Positions 22,465 through 25,029 of a stretch of 25,029 nucleotides of DNA are shown piece by piece. Location: the NCBI GenBank assembly GCA_033763845.1, contig JANRJR010000051.1:1-25029 (forward strand), read 5' to 3'. Below the pieces are notes generated by a model. That model was not told the origin of the DNA and ran no database searches. It saw only the letters and a list, made by a program, of their open reading frames with translations. The stretch is from DASZBR01 sp033763845. Lineage in GTDB: Bacteria > Pseudomonadota > Gammaproteobacteria > DASZBR01. Made by a program: the position numbers and the translations under genes. The stretch's first letter is position 1. Each line of letters opens with the position of its first letter.

Positions 22465-24333
22465 ATGTTTGGTAAAATCGAACGCATTCCTGAAGCATTT
22501 TTGGGTGAACAAAAAAAACGAGTTCTCTCAATCAGTGCATATCAGGGTTATACGTTGATTAAAATCAAAGATGGCAGAAAAGAAAATGCTTATCGTTTTT
22601 ATGCCTTTTCCGAGAAAGATTTTCAAGGTGAAGGTAGTTTTGGAAAAGTTTACGCTGCACGTGTTGTAGATCCGGATACCGGCGAATTTAAAAAAGATAT
22701 TGTTGCAGTAAAAATCATCGGTTCAGATGCGAATCAGTCCCCCCAAGAATTATATGAAAAAGAACGCGAAGCCAATAAAGAAGTTAAGCGATTACGCAGT
22801 AAAAATTTTTTAGCTGAAACACCTTTCCTCGAAGCAAGACGTGTGTACGTTATATTGGAGTTTGCTAAAGGAAAAGAATTAAACGCAAAAGAATTTGTCA
22901 AAGATGTTAATGAGGCATTTCCTCAAGCGGTAAAATTAATATGGTTTTTATCAAACGATTTAAATCGATTGAATCATGAAACCTCTCGCGGCCGCGCATT
23001 AATTCACTCGGATCTAAAAGCAGGAAATTCGCGCGTCGAGGTGAAAGAGGGAAAAGTGCAAGATGCACGAATTATCGATTTTGGTTTTGCTCAAAAAGTC
23101 AGAGACGATGCGATGCATTTTATTGCTAGTCAGGGTGGAACTTACCTTGCGCCTGAGCAAGAAGCAAAGAATATACAAGGCTTAAAAAGCGATATTTATT
23201 CGTTTGGCTTAATGTGCCAGTCCATATTTAATGAATTTGAAAAAACAACACCAGAAAATCTGAAACCTATTTTGCACCGCTTTTTATTACAAATGGTAAG
23301 CGAAGATTATCATCAGCGTCCAAACGCTGATGATGTGTTGATATTTTTCACAACGTTGAATAATTATCTCCTATCTGGGGAAGATAGGCAGAATGAATTT
23401 TTGGAAAAACTTGAAGTATTGGCAATGCCGGAAGAAGTATTGCGCAGAGAAAATTTACCCGCCGAATTTGAAAACTGTTGGCGTTTATTTTTGTATGCCA
23501 GTGAGCATTATGAAAATCATCAAGAAAAATGGAAGGAGCTGTGTGTGAGCCTTAAACAAGAAATGGGAAGCCGTCCAGATTATACATGGGTGGTAGAATT
23601 TATTAGAAAATATTCTTCTCAACAATTTTCCGATGAACAAAAGCGGTATTTTTTCCAATTTCTAAAAGAATTTCTCCAACCCAATCATCCTCGTCGTGAA
23701 GAAAGCAAGCGTTGTATTCGAGTTCTGTTGCAGCAAAATGAAAAAGAATGGCAAAAAATTGTGGAAACACGTTCCGTGGAAGAAAATCCCGCGCAATGGT
23801 TACGAGAAGGAAATATTCCACAATTACCGACTAATCAATGGCGATTATTTGTGTGCGCAGCAATAGATGGCGCAGGAATGGTTAATAATAATTGTGTTGA
23901 ATTAAAACAAGCATTGGTTCGGAATCGTGACGCATTAACGAGAGAGCAGTCTATTATTGAGAAAGCTATTACTGATTTTTTTGGCCATAAAGATGAAGAA
24001 TATAGAGAGAGATATGACGTATTTTTTCGCGGCATGTTAAAAAAATATCTTAATAACCCTAAACCTAAAACGCTTGAATCAATAAGGGTTATTGCCAATC
24101 CTGAAGCAATGCTCGCCGCAAAGGAAATGCCAATCCATATTAGAAATATTTGGCGTTTATTTAAAGTCGCTTCAAAACATTATGATGACTATAAAAACAT
24201 GTGGGAATTATGCCGTGTGCGAATTCAACAAAATATTGATGAAAAGAAGCGCGATTTCGGTCCGGAGGATCAAAACTGGTTTAGGGCAGAATGTAAATCG
24301 CACCGTTCACCCGTTGTTCTGGGGCGTAAATAA
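22465..24333 (+). CDS. Eukaryote-like Ser/Thr protein kinase with three C-terminal WRLF repeats
   Basis: The N-terminal kinase domain of this 622-aa protein (about 48-310) has the full active-site set: glycine loop GEGSFGKV (55-62), Lys83 in VAVK, a Glu-rich helix C (about 98-107), catalytic loop HSDLKAGN with Asp183 and Asn188 (Ser replaces the usual Arg of HRD), DFG (205-207), APE (229-231) and SDIYSFG (242-248). It should be active; lack of the HRD Arg suggests activation without activation-loop phosphorylation. No membrane helix or PASTA domain follows, unlike PknB-type receptors. Instead residues 310-622 hold three similar units centred on WRLF (W339, W459, W563), each followed by a helical stretch with Trp/Cys-Glu-Leu. 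GGGAGGGG precedes the ATG with suitable spacing. It is co-transcribed with the preceding coiled-coil gene and could be a secreted effector kinase. Confidence 0.9.
   Translation: MFGKIERIPEAFLGEQKKRVLSISAYQGYTLIKIKDGRKENAYRFYAFSEKDFQGEGSFGKVYAARVVDPDTGEFKKDIVAVKIIGSDANQSPQELYEKEREANKEVKRLRSKNFLAETPFLEARRVYVILEFAKGKELNAKEFVKDVNEAFPQAVKLIWFLSNDLNRLNHETSRGRALIHSDLKAGNSRVEVKEGKVQDARIIDFGFAQKVRDDAMHFIASQGGTYLAPEQEAKNIQGLKSDIYSFGLMCQSIFNEFEKTTPENLKPILHRFLLQMVSEDYHQRPNADDVLIFFTTLNNYLLSGEDRQNEFLEKLEVLAMPEEVLRRENLPAEFENCWRLFLYASEHYENHQEKWKELCVSLKQEMGSRPDYTWVVEFIRKYSSQQFSDEQKRYFFQFLKEFLQPNHPRREESKRCIRVLLQQNEKEWQKIVETRSVEENPAQWLREGNIPQLPTNQWRLFVCAAIDGAGMVNNNCVELKQALVRNRDALTREQSIIEKAITDFFGHKDEEYRERYDVFFRGMLKKYLNNPKPKTLESIRVIANPEAMLAAKEMPIHIRNIWRLFKVASKHYDDYKNMWELCRVRIQQNIDEKKRDFGPEDQNWFRAECKSHRSPVVLGRK
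23413..24245 (+). repeat. Three tandem protein repeats of about 100-120 residues in the kinase C-terminus
   Basis: Three units share a pattern: an NP/MPEE-like start with a small helix, then N-x-W-R-L-F-x-x-A (W codons at 23479, 23839 and 24151), an H-Y-x-x-or-like turn in units 1 and 3 (SEHYENHQEKW and SKHYDDYKNMW), and E-L-C/K. W-to-W spacing is 120 and 104 residues. Unit 2 is the most divergent. I cannot assign the repeat to a named family. Confidence 0.55.
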
Positions 24334-24364
24334 TTGAAATGGTAGGGGGTAGAAATGCTATTAT
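24334..24364 (+). promoter_or_regulatory. Possible promoter of the oxygenase gene
   Basis: TTGAAA (24334-24339) and TATTAT (24359-24364) flank a 19-nt spacer, longer than ideal. It directly follows the kinase stop codon and would start transcription near 24371, about 24 nt before the next ATG. Read-through from the kinase operon is an equally good explanation. Confidence 0.3.
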
Positions 24365-24394
24365 CCCAGTGTTCTACTCACAATAGGAGCTGAT

Positions 24395-25029
24395 ATGTAC
24401 GTTTTGACTGCGGATTTTGAAAAGCCTGATGCCGCTGAAATTTTTACACGATCTTTAAAGGAAACTGGATTTGGCGTATTAAAAAATCATCCAGTTAATT
24501 ATCAATTAGTTAAAGATGTTTTTAATGCGTGGGAAGATTTTTTTACATTGCCGGACACTGAAAAAAATAAATTTTTATTTGATAAAGAAATTCATGATGG
24601 TTTTTTTCCAATGAATGTTTCTGAAATCGCCAAGGGAAATTCCGTAAAAGATATTAAAGAATATTATCATTTTTATCCGTGGGGTCGATGTCCCGAATCA
24701 CTTCGTGAAAAATCCTTACAATTATTTAACGAAATGACACAATTGGCGATGACACTGTTGGGATGGGTAGAACAACACACGCCAGAAGATATTCGCAAGA
24801 CTTTTTCTATGCCATTATCTCAGATGATCAAAGATGCGCCGCGTACGTTATTGAGAATTTTGCATTATCCTCCCTTAAAAGGTACTGAAGAAAAAGGCGC
24901 GATACGCGCAGCAGATCATGAAGATATTAATTTACTGACATTATTGCCTGCAGCAACCGCAACGGGATTACAAGTCAAAGATGTAAATAATCATTGGCAC
25001 GAAGTGGAATCCGATCCGGGAACGTTAGT
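24395..25029 (+). CDS. Isopenicillin-N-synthase-like Fe(II)/2-oxoglutarate oxygenase, C-terminus beyond right edge
   Basis: The frame is open from the ATG at 24395 to the end of the window (211 codons). AGGAG (24385-24389) lies 5 nt upstream. The N-terminal part fits the DIOX_N domain (a helical module with ETGFGVLKNHPV at about 24-35, as in the GFF-x-x-NHG motif of the family). The double-stranded beta-helix core begins before residue 160 with LRILHYPP, and His175-x-Asp177 (in DHEDINLLTLL) gives two of the three iron ligands. The third His and the Arg for 2-oxoglutarate should lie beyond the window. Such enzymes couple oxidation of small molecules to decarboxylation of 2-oxoglutarate; the substrate is unknown, and the name does not imply antibiotic synthesis. 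Confidence 0.88.
   Translation, partial: MYVLTADFEKPDAAEIFTRSLKETGFGVLKNHPVNYQLVKDVFNAWEDFFTLPDTEKNKFLFDKEIHDGFFPMNVSEIAKGNSVKDIKEYYHFYPWGRCPESLREKSLQLFNEMTQLAMTLLGWVEQHTPEDIRKTFSMPLSQMIKDAPRTLLRILHYPPLKGTEEKGAIRAADHEDINLLTLLPAATATGLQVKDVNNHWHEVESDPGTL

Noticed and set aside
1..25029. CRISPR arrays, insertion sequences, transposases, integrases, rRNA
   Set aside because: I looked for spaced direct repeats, terminal inverted repeats around ORFs, and DDE or tyrosine recombinase motifs and saw none in this window.

Overview
The window reads as chromosomal DNA of an AT-rich gammaproteobacterium. The core genes (ubiE-ubiJ-ubiB, rpmH-rnpA-yidD-yidC, fadI-fadJ, yciA) are gammaproteobacterial in type and order. 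Several large coiled-coil proteins without recognisable domains, a eukaryote-like Ser/Thr kinase and a VgrG with a fused hydrolase suggest a host-associated or intracellular lineage such as Legionellales/Coxiellaceae. That placement is inference; no marker gene fixes it.

Layout. (1) 1-4212, minus: two large unknown proteins; the first runs off the left edge and is open for 629 codons. (2) 4367-7044, plus: a good sigma70-type promoter, a YddA/SbmA-type ABC transporter with fused membrane and ATPase domains, and an overlapping EamA-type exporter. (3) 7004-13692, minus: seven genes packed as one apparent operon, ubiE-ubiJ-ubiB-(receiver protein)-fadI-fadJ-yciA, every junction a 1-nt gap or a 4-8 nt overlap. 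It joins ubiquinone synthesis to beta-oxidation, with a stand-alone response-regulator receiver between them. (4) 13725-18107, plus, accessory: an unknown two-helix membrane protein with its own promoter and terminator; a 67-nt tRNA-Ala-like gene lacking the anticodon arm; a VgrG spike with a C-terminal alpha/beta-hydrolase; and an overlapping small membrane protein that is a candidate immunity protein. (5) 18100-21083, minus: rpmH-rnpA-yidD-yidC driven by a near-perfect promoter, extended by a beta-carbonic anhydrase overlapping yidC by 4 nt. (6) 21152-24333, plus: a coiled-coil protein and a Ser/Thr kinase whose C-terminal half carries three copies of an unrecognised WRLF-centred repeat. (7) 24395 to the right edge: the start of an isopenicillin-N-synthase-like Fe(II)/2-oxoglutarate oxygenase.

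Functionally, region 3 plausibly couples fatty-acid oxidation (FadI, FadJ, with YciA trimming acyl-CoA) to the quinone pool that takes its electrons. Region 5 is the usual ribosome/RNase P/membrane-insertion cluster. Regions 1, 4 and 6 are the accessory part, with effector-like and toxin-like genes. The observations most worth a second look are the anticodon-less tRNA-Ala, the VgrG-hydrolase/membrane-protein pair, the repeat-bearing kinase and its partner, and a UbiB without its usual C-terminal membrane anchor.
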